A stretch of DNA of 64,000 nucleotides, from contig CM070598.1 of NCBI GenBank assembly GCA_036346395.1, forward strand, positions 3,765,517 through 3,829,516, read 5' to 3'. This DNA is from Hsuehochloa calcarea. Taxonomy: Eukaryota > Streptophyta > Magnoliopsida > Poales > Poaceae. A model generated the notes under the pieces. That model had not been told where the DNA came from, did no database searches, and saw nothing but the letters and a program-made list of their open reading frames with translations. A program made the translations under genes and the position numbers. Of the stretch, positions 22,721-33,875 are shown one piece after another; position 1 is the first letter of the stretch; every line of letters starts with the position of its first letter.

Positions 22721-24050
22721 AAAAAAACTGTGCAAAACCGGCTGAGATACTGTACATTCGGCCATTTCGGCCCATTCACTGCGGCCACGGCCCATGGCGG
22801 CCTGTTCGCCGCATGCGCCCGCGCGTCGTCACCGCAGCCTCCACTGGGCTCAGGCCGGAATCAGCGCGTGCCATGGCCTAACATAGCGCTCAATCCGAGC
22901 CGCTCGATCGATCCGACGGCTCGGCGCGGATTCGGCCGAACAAAACTTCGACCTCCGCGGCGTCGCCGAAACCCTAAACCACATTCGCGATCTTCCCTTT
23001 CTCTCTCTCTCGCTTCACTCGGGCGGCGCGAAGAAAAGCGGCGCGAGAAGAAAAACCGGAGAAGGCGCGCGCCGCAAGCCTCTCGCCGGCGTCGCGCGCT
23101 CCCACGAGAGGGGCGCGTCGCCGTCGAGGGCTCCTTGGCGGCGCTTTTCACACGCGACCAGCGGCGAGAGATTCGACCGAGAGGAGTTTTTTTCATCTAG
23201 AGATTTATCTTGGATGCAAGTCAAGAACATCCTTGTTCTTGGATTGGCTGAAATCCTTTGCCTTGCAATTCCTTCTTTTCAGATTGGTTTGCAAGAGTTT
23301 TTTTTCGTGAGTACCATGAAAAATTAGGCAAACAATCAAGATGTATCTACTCAACTAGTTGAATCCTTATCATGAGGTTTCACATGGATGTCGTGGTGGT
23401 TCACCACCGTGGCCGGTGGTGCGACACGCGACAAAGAACTAGCCAAGCGTGGCCAGGTCACGACGCCGCCGCACACTGCAGAGATGAACATTGGGACACC
23501 GTGCGAACGAAATGATAAAAATAACACCTTTAATGCGCAAAACTACCGTGGAAAAATCCACTTGTAGCGAACTAGTATTGCGATAAGCGACCTGTCGCGC
23601 ACCCTATCTTATTGCTGCAGGTCCTACAATACCCATGTTAAGGCATAGAGTCCAGTACATGATCTGATCTCATCCGTCACGGGAAAATCCCCATGCAGGC
23701 AACCGCAAGATGGCACAAATTCGTTAAGGCATAGAGTAACTCTAGCGCCTTCTTTCTTGAATTCTTGGGTACACACTCCAAGAGTCCAGTACATGATCTG
23801 ATCTCATCCGTCCAAACGTTGGCAAAGATGCTCCATCGGTTTCTCTCAAGTCTCAACCAAGCAACGTGAAAGCCGCGAGATACTCCAGGGGCATAAACGA
23901 AAAACATCCAAAGAACACCCGAAGCGAAGCGTAAGGGCGCCATCTAGAGCGAGAGGCGAAGGAGGGCGAAGCCAAAGAGGCGAATCGGAGCGGATAGTGT
24001 TGTGCTGTTGTGCTCGCGTCGGGTGGGAAGGCAACGCAAAGCGGAGCGCG
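22721..24050. other. GC-rich intergenic block, no supported gene
   Basis: 22730-23200 is GC-rich, with GGCCCA motifs, CGAAACCCTAAACC at 22968-22981 and a CT-rich run, so it resembles a promoter and 5' leader of a plant gene on the forward strand. No conserved protein follows. 23200-23640 is unremarkable. It may be the remaining leader/LTR of copia-3 or a dead promoter. Confidence 0.35.
23638..23811. repeat. Short tandem duplication upstream of the INO80 subunit gene
   Basis: AGAGTCCAGTACATGATCTG and its continuation ATCTCATCCGTC occur at about 23647 and again at about 23779, 132 bp apart. TTAAGGCATAGAGT occurs at 23638 and 23723. Confidence 0.8.
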
Positions 24051-24055
24051 GAGAG

Positions 24056-24086
<31 letters not shown>
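24051..24086. repeat. GA microsatellite near the INO80 subunit gene promoter
   Basis: An almost uninterrupted GA run about 75-110 bp upstream of the likely transcription start zone. GA/CT runs are common in core promoters and 5' leaders of grass genes. Confidence 0.85.
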
Positions 24087-24089
<3 letters not shown>

Positions 24090-24198
24090 GAGAGATCCGA
24101 GAAATTACGCGTCGCCCAGCACGAGCCCACCACTCGCCCCGCGCTCCCCTTCCCTTCTGCTTCTCTCCCCCTCCTCATCAATCATCATCATCCTCCAC

Positions 24199-24247
24199 GG
24201 GCCCAGCCCAAACACACTCCTCCTCTCAGCCCGAACCCTAACCCTAA
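24199..24247 (+). promoter_or_regulatory. Site II (TGGGCY) pair and telo-box
   Basis: GGGCCCAGCCCA at 24199-24210 is, on the reverse strand, two overlapping TGGGCY site II elements. AACCCTAACCCTAA at 24234-24247 is a double telo-box. The site II plus telo-box combination is known from plant housekeeping, ribosomal and cell-cycle promoters, bound by TCP and telo-box factors. Its position just before the leader exon end fits the proximal promoter or first exon of the INO80 subunit gene. Confidence 0.65.
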
Positions 24248-24319
24248 CTCCCCACCGCCTCGTCCTCTCCCCGATTCGCCGCCGCTCCCTTCGCCGCGCC
24301 GGTGGCCGCCCCCTACGAG

Positions 24320-24817
24320 GTAAAACTCCCCCGTCCTTATCGGCTCTCGCCGTTCTAGAGTTTGCGCCGGCTGTCGGCGGCGGTGGCGGGCCTGCCTGTG
24401 TTCTTGGCGATTTGGGTGGGGGGTTCTTCTCTGCCGTCTGTCCCTGCGCTGCCTGATTCCTCCTGGTGATGGGTTTTTGAGGGACCTCGAGGGGTTTTGG
24501 GTGCGCGGTTTTTGATCCCTCGCCTTGCCGTTTGAAGTTGCTCGCCGGCGGGCTCCTCGTCTCCCAGGTGGTTCGAGGCTTATTTGGGTTTCGAGTTGCT
24601 CTTCTTGCTGTTTCTATCAGTTTATGCTCTCGCTCTCATGTTCGGCTGACGGGGTTTGGGTCTGCAGTTTCTTGGTTTACAATATTACATGTTCAGGATT
24701 TGACAATTCCTAGCTGTCCTGGCTTGATAGCTCAGTTCATCGGATGTATCTGTTTGCTAGTTGCAACTTGTGTTTATATCATATCATGGTTGTAATGTCG
24801 CATTCTAATACACGCAG
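24320..24817 (+). other. Leader intron of the INO80 subunit gene
   Basis: CTACGAG|GTAAAAC at 24319/24320 is a donor and ACACGCAG at 24817 an acceptor, with a T-rich tract and branch-like sequences before it. The spliced leader brings the first ATG to 24874. Leader introns are common in plant housekeeping genes. This is inferred from splice signals only. Confidence 0.6.
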
Positions 24818-24873
24818 GTACCACGGTTAGCTAGTACAGAGATACCTTCGTTGGGAGATACACTTGTTCCGTA

Positions 24874-27335
24874 ATGGAGGGGCTTGTGAACCCTCCGCTG
24901 AATGCGGCGGAAGCAGTAATGAAGAGGCCTAGGAGTGTTGCGTCAAGGAAGCCGAGGCCCACGGAGCAGCTCGCTTCCGAGTACAAGGACATCATGTGCG
25001 CGCCGTCACGGGGCATTTCCCCTGATGACGACGCTGGCGTTGAGGGCAGTGGGCACCGGAGGAAGGAGCTGTACCTCAATGGTCCTGAAATGAAGGGCTC
25101 AACGCTACATAGGAGTGACGTGTCCAAGAAGTTAAAGAGAGAGGAGAGAGTTGGAGGAGACTATGATGGCCACAATCGGAGCAGCAAGTCAAAGGATGTG
25201 AAGCGTAGTAGTGGAGGTGTTCTTGCACTGGCCTGTTCAAGAAACTCTGGATCCCCTGATGGCCCACATTTGCCCTCGAGAGACGCCAATGTGCCAGGTG
25301 AAAATAGGGTGAGAAAAGTAAAGCTTAAGATTGGTGGAATTACTCGAAGCATACATACAAAGACCACCCAAGGGGCGGGTGATGGTGGCACTTCGGATGG
25401 CTCTTTTCACCGACATAAGCAAAAGGTTTGTTGTGTGCACTTGATGGAGAAGAAAAAGTGTGCAAATATAACATACTATCAAATCTTTAACGCTCACCTG
25501 ATTTTGCAAGTAGCAGCTTAGTAGTTTTTTAGGTAGTCAATGAGATGCTTTCACCCGTTATTTACTACTGCAATGTTTTTTTCAAGCTTAATGAGGTTAA
25601 TCTACTCCATCCGATTTTGGCTAACGTGGAACTAAGTTCAATACAGTTATAACAAACTTTTGTTAGATGTTGGTAAATGGTTGTCTTTGTTACACTGCGG
25701 TATATCTTATATGCTAAAAAACCCACATGTTTTTGCTTTTGTTCAACTATCTTGTCCACTTTTCCAGTTTGTCGTACTCTGTTATGGTTCCTCTTTAAGT
25801 ATCTGGTTGACTGAAATGGTAATTACGAGTTGATATATTTAATTTCTATCAGTTACTGAAGATGTTACTTGTGTAGTTTTACAAATGATCGTTTCATTCC
25901 TTTTGAGTTCTAAGTTGGTCCCTTCTTTTTATTAGGATTCCGGTGGGCAGAAATACCACAACACAAACAAAGATACTCATGGTAATCGCATTGAAGGAAA
26001 ACACGGAGATAAGCATGCTATTTCACCATCTTCTGACCTTTTTCGCAAGAGCAAAAGGGTTCCTAAGAAGAGAACACTTGATGGTGATTCTGATGACGAA
26101 GATGGTGAACTACGTTATCTTGAAAAACTTAAAATGTCTAAAGTTGCGCCAGAACAACCTATAGCTACCGACCATCCTGTAGCTTATGACGATTCTCTTG
26201 AGGATGGTCTCAAGAAAAAGAAGCTATCCAAGGTTTCTAAAAATAAGAGCACTCTGTATGAAGTGGATGAAGACTTCATCCTGTCACGATCTAGCAGAGA
26301 TGGTAGGAAGAAGTTGAAATTTGGGGATAGCAATGATTTTATTGAAGTGGAGGAACCTGGGATGGATGAGCCAAAGAAGAAACTAAAGGAAGCTGATTCA
26401 CTTTCAGATTTAAAGAATGAAACTCCTGGTCTTACAACAAGGCAGCGGGCCCTTCAAGGCAGGGGTGGCCATGGTGAAAGCTTGATAGAATATCCTGATG
26501 GATTACCGCCGGCTCCATCAAGAAGTATACTTTCGTAGCTTATTTAGGAGGCTATTTAATGAGTATATGTTGTGCCTCAGATACGATACTAAATGCAATT
26601 GTTAACTAATGTTGCAGAGCAAAAGGAGAGGCTTTCCGAAGTGGAGATACAAGCCAAAAAAGCAGAAGCGGCTCAGAGGCGTAAGATGCAAGTTGAAAAG
26701 GCAGAGAGGGAACAACAGGTTTACCTGCTTCTGTGCTTCTACTCCGTAGCTTACTAGTTTTTCTGTTGTACCACACTGTTTTACTAGCTCCTGTTGTACA
26801 GGCTGAAGCAATGAAGAAAATACTGGGTATTGACTCTGAGAAGAAGAAGGAAGAGAGGAAGCTGAAAGAACGGGAAGAGCAGGTACAATCCCTGAGGTTT
26901 TACGAAAGTTGTATTTCCCAACGTGCTACAATAAATTCATTTAACCCATTCCTTTTTCCCCTCAGGAAAAGCAAGAAAGATTCGAGGAATATAAAAGAAA
27001 CTGCATCCAGTGTGTCATGGGTCCAGAAGGAACTGTCATTACATTCCCTGATAAGATGGGCCTTCCTAGCATATTTAACTCCAAACCTAGCAGGTTACGT
27101 ACATTTACTTGTTCCTGTACTTTCGGCCATTTTATGTGTATTATTTTGAGTAGCGTACATTTGACTCCCTCTTCTTGTTTTTCATTTCTCCAGCTATCCT
27201 CCTCCAAGGGAGAAATGCGCAGGCCCTTCGTGCACAAACCCATACAAGTACCGTGATTCCAAGACGAAGCTTCCGCTTTGCAGCCTGGAATGCTACAGGG
27301 CTGTCCAGGGAAGTGCCCCGACTCTAACATGCTGA
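24874..27335 (+). CDS. INO80 chromatin-remodelling complex subunit B-like (PAPA-1 and HIT zinc finger)
   Basis: Six coding exons, all with GT-AG introns: 24874-25425, 25936-26524, 26618-26718, 26802-26882, 26966-27093 and 27194-27335. They total 1593 nt, giving a 530-residue protein in one continuous frame. The N-terminal half is basic and disordered, with a conserved KVKLKIGGITRSI at residues 148-160. Residues about 350-440 form the PAPA-1 region: TTRQRALQ, then a long Lys/Glu helix ending in MKKILG and KKKEERKLKERE. Residues about 484-521 form a HIT-type zinc finger (Cys492, 497, 513 and 517). This order is that of plant homologues of INO80B/Ies2, a subunit of the nuclear INO80 nucleosome remodeller. 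The start is the first ATG after the leader intron. No damage is visible, so this is a good candidate for an expressed gene. Confidence 0.92.
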
Positions 27336-27640
27336 TTTTACCTAAATGCAATCGGGACGTTGGGGAGCTGGAGAATTGTATTTCGACATGCCAGCCAGTT
27401 TTGTTGTTTTTCTGATACCTTATTAGTCTGAAAATGAACCCGACAACAGAGGAGGTGCCTTGCATGCTGCTGGTTTTCCTTTTGCTCCCTGTGAATGCAG
27501 CAGGGCCTCCTAAGGGTTTGATTTTAGCTTCTGGTCAAATCTTACTATGAGACAACCGGAGAGAGAACTATTCTTTGTACAGTGATCCTTCAGACTGCCA
27601 GTCGTCGTTTACTGTAGCGTTAGCCATGATGAAATGGGTT
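27336..27640 (+). other. 3' untranslated region of the INO80 subunit gene
   Basis: Sequence after the TGA is T-rich, with TTTGTTGTTTTTCTG near 27398. No ORF or repeat is apparent. The polyadenylation site cannot be fixed. Confidence 0.45.
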
Positions 27641-28935
27641 AGTGTTCGGTATTCACGATCGTTTCTCGGTATTCACTGCCATATGATTCACCTGGGCGCA
27701 GTTGTTTGCGGGTTCAATCGGTTTAACTCGATGTTGACCACCTGTTGAAAGGTTTACCTGCACGTCTTGTTGTGTTCGAACATGGAAAGCGTCGAGTGGC
27801 AGCATCACATTCGCGGCCACGGGTGATGCCGAGCTGTTCCAACTTGTTGACCCAGCATGGGCCACCTCGAATCAGCGAGCTTGAGATGGGCCGCGAGATT
27901 AAGTGGGCCTAACCGAGAACAGCGTCAGATATGCTGGGCTTTTCGCGGGCTTGATTGAATTTGATAGCAACGCTATTCTTGGGGAAAAAAAACTCCAAAG
28001 TCGTAAGTTTGGCTTACCTTAAGTACTTGGTTAGCCTAATTGGTATTTCTGTTTGTTATTTTAACGAGTCAAGTTTGAGTCAACTAGCAAACAACTCAAC
28101 CCAATAAGCCTAGTAGCCCAACTATAATATGCCTAATCTAAGTTTACCAGCTCAGCCTAGCAAACAGTAACCCTATCCTATCCACCGTCTGGCCTTCATC
28201 CGACGCCCTCTCCTTCCGTAATCCCAAGCCAAACGAGCTATTTGTGAGTTCATAAAGAGTCGAGTTGATCATATATTTTTGCTCTTTGCTCAACGAGCCG
28301 ATCTCAATTCCTTAATGAGCTTGACCGAGCCTTATCCACCTCTACACCAGTCACAGCCACGATACTGACGAGCACGCACTCATCAAATTTACAAGTGGTA
28401 TAGTTTATTATTGTTACATGAGATTATTATGCTGATTTACAGCATATTTATTCGATGTAAGGCAGGATATACAGCGCTGTAGGTCAAAAGAGAAAATTGT
28501 AACAGTACATAATTAAGATGAGAGTTGCTGAAAGTCCAAACCACGGTTTCTTTACAAGTTTATCACACATTCGTTGATGCAAATTAAAACCACTGTATAT
28601 GAAGTGGCACAAACACATACTAGTATACTCGATCGATGAACTGGTCAGACGTCACAACGTACGTACGATCACACAGAGTACTAGTACCAGGCACTCCTCC
28701 AAAGCTAGCTGTCCATGGCGTCCTGTTCTAAAAAAAAGAAGCAGGCGATAGTGTTGACTATAATGGATGTGCGTACGGGCCAAAACAAAAGCCGTTGTTG
28801 TGTTCGATTGGATATGATGTGTACGCGGGGAGCTATGCGTGTTGACCTCTTGTAATTGATCAACACGATAAGCAAAAGATATGGGCGAATTTTGAGTGTC
28901 CAGAACTCCCAACGAATTGACCTTTGGCTTTAGTA

Positions 28936-28974
<39 letters not shown>

Positions 28975-29687
28975 CATGGCCATGAGTCCATGACCAGCTT
29001 TCAGTGCGCATAAAACTGTAGTTCGAAAGTGGGAGCAACTCTCTTTTAGCGCTGTCTTGCAAAAGCCGTGACATTTCGATGAAAAGAACGGCATCTTTCT
29101 TTCGAAATCTTCCCATCACTTCTTGCTGTTCTCTTCTCCTTTTCTTTTCCCTGAAAATCTCAATACAAATTCTCCTTACCATCTTTTGCCCAAACAAGGA
29201 ACGGTCACCATCTGTCTCGCGAAGACCCAGGCTTTGGTCTCCCCTCGTTTATAACTGAACCCCCCCCCCCCACACACACGGGACAAGTGCCCGTAACTAG
29301 TGTCTCTAACTGAGGCGATATATCTCAGGCTCACGAGATTAACCCGTGGACATATACAAATAATAAATCTTGACCATCATATTTCATCTCAGAGATCCAG
29401 GATAGAGGTGGGAGCTTCCACACCATCCCATTTACACGTTTTTTGTTGTTGTGAAAACCCCGTATGCATCGTGAATCTTACGGAAAAATCCCAGGTGCCA
29501 TGCATCCTCTCCAAATCGAATGCACGCACGCACGCACAGCCACCTCCTCCCATCAATCCCCTTCTTTGAGCCGCCCCGCTAACCCCCTCTCCGGGGTGTC
29601 GCACTGGATCCACAGTGGACCTTGCGCCTCCTCCCCTCCGCACCTTCCTCCATCCAACGAAGCCCCTTCTTCTCGCCTACCTGCCTC
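27641..29687. other. Intergenic region with a hAT-like end at about 28344
   Basis: No gene is supported. 28200-28344 carries GAGCCGATCTC and GACCGAGCCTTATCCACCTC-type sequence ending CACCTCTA. In reverse this is TAGAGGTGGATAAGG, a common hAT-type end in grasses. Its partner end was not found. A poly-C/CA run lies at 29262-29279. Short ORFs are chance. Confidence 0.4.
28939..28971. repeat. CT microsatellite
   Basis: Sixteen uninterrupted CT units. Confidence 0.95.
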
Positions 29688-29695
29688 CACAACAC

Positions 29696-30707
29696 TAGGG
29701 ATGGGAATTATGCCTGTTCGCCCGTGTGCCCGCGGGTAACCCTAATGGAAGCGGGCATGGGGGTTATTCTCTGCCTACAGGCATGGATTTGGGAGGCATT
29801 CTTTGTTCATCGGGCAAACGAACACTGGCATGGGTGAACTCCACTCGTGCCCGTCGTGCTCTCTTACCCGCCAGCCACACTGACAAGTTGGCCCATATAT
29901 GAAACCCTACAGACATCACATACCCCTCTCCAGTCTCCACTCGACCACCCCCCAACGAAACCATAATCCCACAACCACAATTTCTCTCGCACGACATGAT
30001 TGCACCATCTCAGTGTCCTGCTCCCTCCCTAATCCACAAGCCTCCACCGTTGGCTCACTGCACCATCCGCCTTGCCGACCGCCGCCGGCGAGGGCTCACC
30101 GCTCCCCTCTAGATCTCCCATCCTCCTTGTCCTCCACCTCCCGTGTCCATCCCCAATCCACAGGCCTTCGCCTCCATTCGCCCACCCGGCCGTCGCTGGG
30201 GATCTAGAAGTGGAGGTCGCCGCCGTCGAGAGCCATAAGAGGATGATGCAGCTGGGAGCCAGAGGAGGATGATACTGATTGTATCAGAAACCGCTATTGG
30301 GAGTCAGAGGAGGATGCCGCCACTGAGAGCCAGAGGAGGACGACGACGCCTGGAGCAAGTGGAGGATGACGTTGCCTGGATCTGAATCCGCCACCGAGAG
30401 CTAGAAGAGTCACCGAGGCATTGCGAGGTCGTCGTCGCCCGTAGATGAAGCCAACACTGGTAGATTTTGCCACCACTGGGATAGGACACCGACATCAAGG
30501 TATGTAAGCCATGGTTCCATCTCCCCTCCACGTTATGGCGAGCACACGAACATGCCCGTCGGAATTGGTCACTTGTGGGTGATGGGTATGAGCGAGAGGT
30601 TCTTTCCCGTCACTCTTGGCGGGCATGCTCGCAGGAGAAAATAGTCTCACGGGTATAGATGCGAGCAGGCACGAGTTCGTGCTCGCCGCGCCGGATTACC
30701 ATCCCTA
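29696..30707. mobile_element. Non-autonomous hAT element, 1012 bp, perfect 8-bp target duplication
   Basis: The left end is TAGGGATGGGAAT and the right end, read in reverse, is TAGGGATGGTAAT, so 12 of 13 bases match. Both flanks are CACAACAC (29688-29695 and 30708-30715), an exact 8-bp duplication as hAT transposases make. The interior has no transposase. It holds CCTCC-rich sequence and a run of GAGAGCCAGAGGAGGATG-type repeats at 30225-30370. Confidence 0.9.
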
Positions 30708-30715
30708 CACAACAC

Positions 30716-31097
30716 GGTAGTACAACAAATATGTGACATTTCAACTGCACAGGCAGTGGTAAACTGGTAATCATATAAAAACCAGCAATCTTGGTGAAGC
30801 ACGGAAGACCAGCACGCCTCTGGCCACGCGTTAGCTGCGCACTGTAGAAACTACAATCGTTTCGGCTTTTGTTGCGCGTTCGATCGGTCCACACTCGCAA
30901 TCCAGGGCGTACACATGTTCTCCACTTGCGCTTGCACACGGTTCTCTACGCCGTCAGATCCGATCGACCCAAAGCATGCGCCTCCTCTCCCTCGAGCCCA
31001 ATTGGTCTGAGAGCACCCTCCTCGGCACCTCCGCCAACCCTCACCGCCGGCTTGCTGCTCTCTATGCCGTTCCGGCCTGGCACCGCCGTGGTCGACG
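30716..31097. other. GC-rich segment left of the MITE, possible gene relic
   Basis: An ATG at 30976 opens MRLLSLEPNWSESTLLGTSA and runs to the MITE insertion. With the MITE removed, a stop follows within 12 codons. The protein is not recognised. A similar, diverged stretch lies right of the MITE (31373-31460). Confidence 0.35.
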
Positions 31098-31344
31098 CAT
31101 GGATGAAAATCCCGGCCGGTTACCGGCGGTAACCGGCCTTACCAGTCGGGTCTGTAACGGAAAACCCGGCCGATTTTTCCCGGTTTAGCAAATTCAAATT
31201 CTAGTTTTCAATTTTTGACTGATTTTAAAGCAAATTCAAATGAATTTCATCCGGGTTTTTTCCGGTAATTCCGGTAACCGGCCGATTACCGTTACCGGCC
31301 AGTCACCGGTAAACTACTGGCCGGTTCCGAGATTTTTATCCTTG
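31098..31344. mobile_element. hAT-type MITE, 247 bp, perfect 8-bp target duplication
   Basis: The ends are CATGGATGAAAATC and, in reverse, CAAGGATAAAAATC. Flanks are GGTCGACG on both sides (31090-31097 and 31345-31352). The interior is dominated by GGTTACCGG/CCGGTAACC inverted repeats and has no ORF of its own. Confidence 0.9.
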
Positions 31345-31352
31345 GGTCGACG

Positions 31353-32247
31353 TCTCCCTTTCCGTTCCTAGCGCTGAGCCCAATCGGTTGACGAGCTCGC
31401 TCCACGGCGCCTCCACCAGCCCCTGCCATCGGCCTGCTGCGCATTGCGCCGCTGCGTCCTAGTGCGGCCGTCGCTGTCGTGGTGCGCGTCGCCCCTTGTC
31501 GTTCCCAGCGCCGCCGTTGCCAGTGTGCCATGACTCCACCTCCATCCACCTAACCCCTTCCGGTTGCTCCTATATCCAGATGGGTGCCGCCTAGGTATGG
31601 TGTATTCTTGCTGCTCCTTCTGCGCCATGCTAATCAGGTAGATTGATTTGGGAGTTCATGGTTGGTTGGCTCTCTCCGGGTTGTGTTCAACTGTTCATAC
31701 CAACAGTGCTTAGTTGGTTGCATGAGGGTTATTCCTTGTGTTATTGCTGGATTGTTCATCCCTGGTGTTCTTCTTGCAGCTTTCGATGTTGTCTAACTGC
31801 AGCGCGAGGACCTGATTAAGAGGCCTCCGCCTCTTCTGTCAGTTGTTATGCTGCCCTTGAAATCGGCGATGATCTGATTAACTCCCTTCCTGCGAGTGTC
31901 GTCGTATAACGTCTGATTAGCTCCCGTCCCACGAGTGCCGTCACAGATTTGATGGTTGCTTGCACAGATGGAAAAATAGCAGTGCGAAGCTCCTCACCGT
32001 CCATTGGTTTTTGTGCATTGAAGAATCCCCTTAATTGAAGTATGATGCTACAATGAAAACGTTGCTTACAGATTGTCTGAACTTCCGATTTGGTATAGTA
32101 TTGAATCTTAGTTGCCTATTGCAGGTTGTTTGATTACACAATTTTGGTTTTGCACAATCTATATCCGACCTCAGTATACAATCATGAGTTTTTTTTTTTT
32201 GGCTTTGGCTTTGCAGATCTGCTGGAAACAAAGTGCGAAAAAACTTT
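31353..32247. other. Intergenic segment, no gene supported
   Basis: GC-rich to about 31560, then average composition. A 10-base T run lies at 32188-32197. GATTAACTCCC/GATTAGCTCCC with CGAGTG[TC]CGTC repeats near 31870 and 31915 are the only structure noticed. ORFs are short and unlike known proteins. Confidence 0.4.
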
Positions 32248-33051
32248 GGGGGTAATTAGGCCAGGATCATTGAAAAAAGTTGAATTTAAAGAAATAGCAT
32301 CGCAATAGAAATTGACTGCCAAATAACATCAAAAGGCTAAAAATCTGGAAACAATGTTCCAATAGAATATTCCATCACAAAATTTTAAAAAAGACACAAT
32401 TGACGTGCCACTACAGTGGAAGCCACACCACCGCAAAAACCACAGAAGCCGCACTGCCTCCCGCTCGCCCTCTTCCTCTTCACCCACCACCGCACTGCCC
32501 TCTACCCCTCCCACTCCCCCCTCTTCCTCTCCTCCTGCGCCCTCACCGTCCATAACCGCGCTGCCCTCTACCCCTCCCGCACCGCCCGCTTCTTCTCCCC
32601 TCACGCCCTCGCTGTCAACCTCATCACTTCCCACATCCTCCTCTCCCGTGTTCCAACCCTTCTCCTCTCCGCCCATCGCTCCTCCGGCACCTCCTCCAAC
32701 GGCTTATCCGACTTCTCCAAGGCCGAGCGTGCCACGAAGAGCCTCTACATACAACGCCTCCACCTATGACCCCGCTTCCAAGTCCTCGCCGTAGCAGCCC
32801 GAGATCGTCGACGTTCGCATCCCCATGACGATACCAGATGGACACGTATGAGGTGCACCATGGCCACGCCAGTGCTCACTGACAAGACCGAGCTACCCCC
32901 AATGCAGTACAAGGGCAACGTCGTCAATTCACCCTTGGAGTGTTATTTTCCACAATTTCACGTGTTCGCAGTGTCATTTGGCAGTCGAGTGTGAATTGGA
33001 TACTATTTATCTAAAACTGGGCGAATGGAGTGCTACTGACCTAATTTTCCC
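32248..33051. mobile_element. Probable Pack-MULE (Mutator-like), 804 bp
   Basis: The left end reads GGGGGTAATTAGGCCAG. The right end, read in reverse, is GGGAAAATTAGGTCAG. Similarity continues inward: AAATAGCATC against AAATAGTATC, and GACTGCCAAATAACA against GACTGCCAAATGACA. The inverted repeats are therefore long (over 100 bp) and diverged, as in MULEs. Flanks are AAAAACTTT (32239-32247) and AAAATCTTT (33052-33060), a 9-bp duplication with one mismatch, the Mutator size. Between the ends lies C-rich, gene-like DNA (32410-32920) with an open frame from 32416 that I do not recognise. Long terminal repeats around captured gene-like DNA define Pack-MULEs. Confidence 0.72.
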
Positions 33052-33609
33052 AAAATCTTTTGTTCTATTGGGCCTTGGTTTTGATATAGGTAATCATAAT
33101 CTACCATATCTGATATAGTTTATAAATCTATTGGCATGCATCATCTTGAGCTTCAACTTATGTTCTCATCATAAACAAAATGCAGAGTTGTACTCCGACC
33201 AGGCTAATCAAATCGAGTGTATCAGAAGTAGTCGAACAAACTATAAAAGCCCAACTCACTTAGAAATCTTTATATAAAATGAAGTAAAGAAATTAAGTAA
33301 ATGATTAAAAAGAGCTAGCTCAAAATTATTTTGACCACATTTTGTTGAACTTATTTTCCTTGTATTGTCAGTTAAAATTAGGAACAAATCGACGCTAGGA
33401 AGTTTCTTCTAGTGGGCAGGACAACGTGCAGAGAGGAAAGACTTCGACTAGGTGATGTTACTTTTCTCCAACCAGTGTAAGAAAAAACAAGTGTTGTAAA
33501 AAGGTGATCAAAAAATTATCGAAGCGTTGCTTAATAGAAATTTTATGACAATAAAGATTGAAAAACATAAACTTTATTGAGTAAGTAGCACTACTACAAA
33601 AGAGGCTAT

Positions 33610-33832
33610 AGTAGACGGCCCATCACAGACGTGGAACCGTCTGTGTTGGGTCTGTCTGGGCTTTGTTGGCCTATCACAGACGGTTCTTATTGTGAACCGT
33701 CTGTGATAGTAAATTATCACAGACGGTTCCCAATAAGAACCGTCTGTGAATTATCCCAGACGGTTCTATTTAAGAACCGTCTGTGATTTCCTGGATTATC
33801 ACAGACGGTTATTATTAAGAACCGTCTTCGCC
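33610..33832. repeat. Left sub-terminal hairpin array of the CACTA element
   Basis: About five inverted-repeat units of TCACAGACGGTTCTT...AAGAACCGTCTGTGA, where the spacer between the arms differs from unit to unit. In En/Spm-type elements such arrays bind the TNPA-type protein. Confidence 0.88.
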
Positions 33833-33875
33833 GCCGTCAGCGACGTCGCCAAATGCGTCTGGATCTTCGATCAAG

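Noticed and set aside
22730..23200. 156-codon forward ORF and 111-codon reverse ORF in GC-rich DNA
   Set aside because: Arginine/proline-rich translations in both directions are typical of GC-rich noncoding DNA. No domain recognised.
24010..24456. 148-codon ORF over the INO80 subunit leader
   Set aside because: It spans the GA microsatellite, the telo-box and the leader intron donor, so it is a shadow of promoter and UTR sequence.
32405..32794. Proline/serine-rich ORF inside the Pack-MULE
   Set aside because: Repetitive CCCTCTACCCCTCCC DNA gives Pro/Ser runs in one frame. The competing frame at 32416 is as long. Neither is recognised, so no protein is called.
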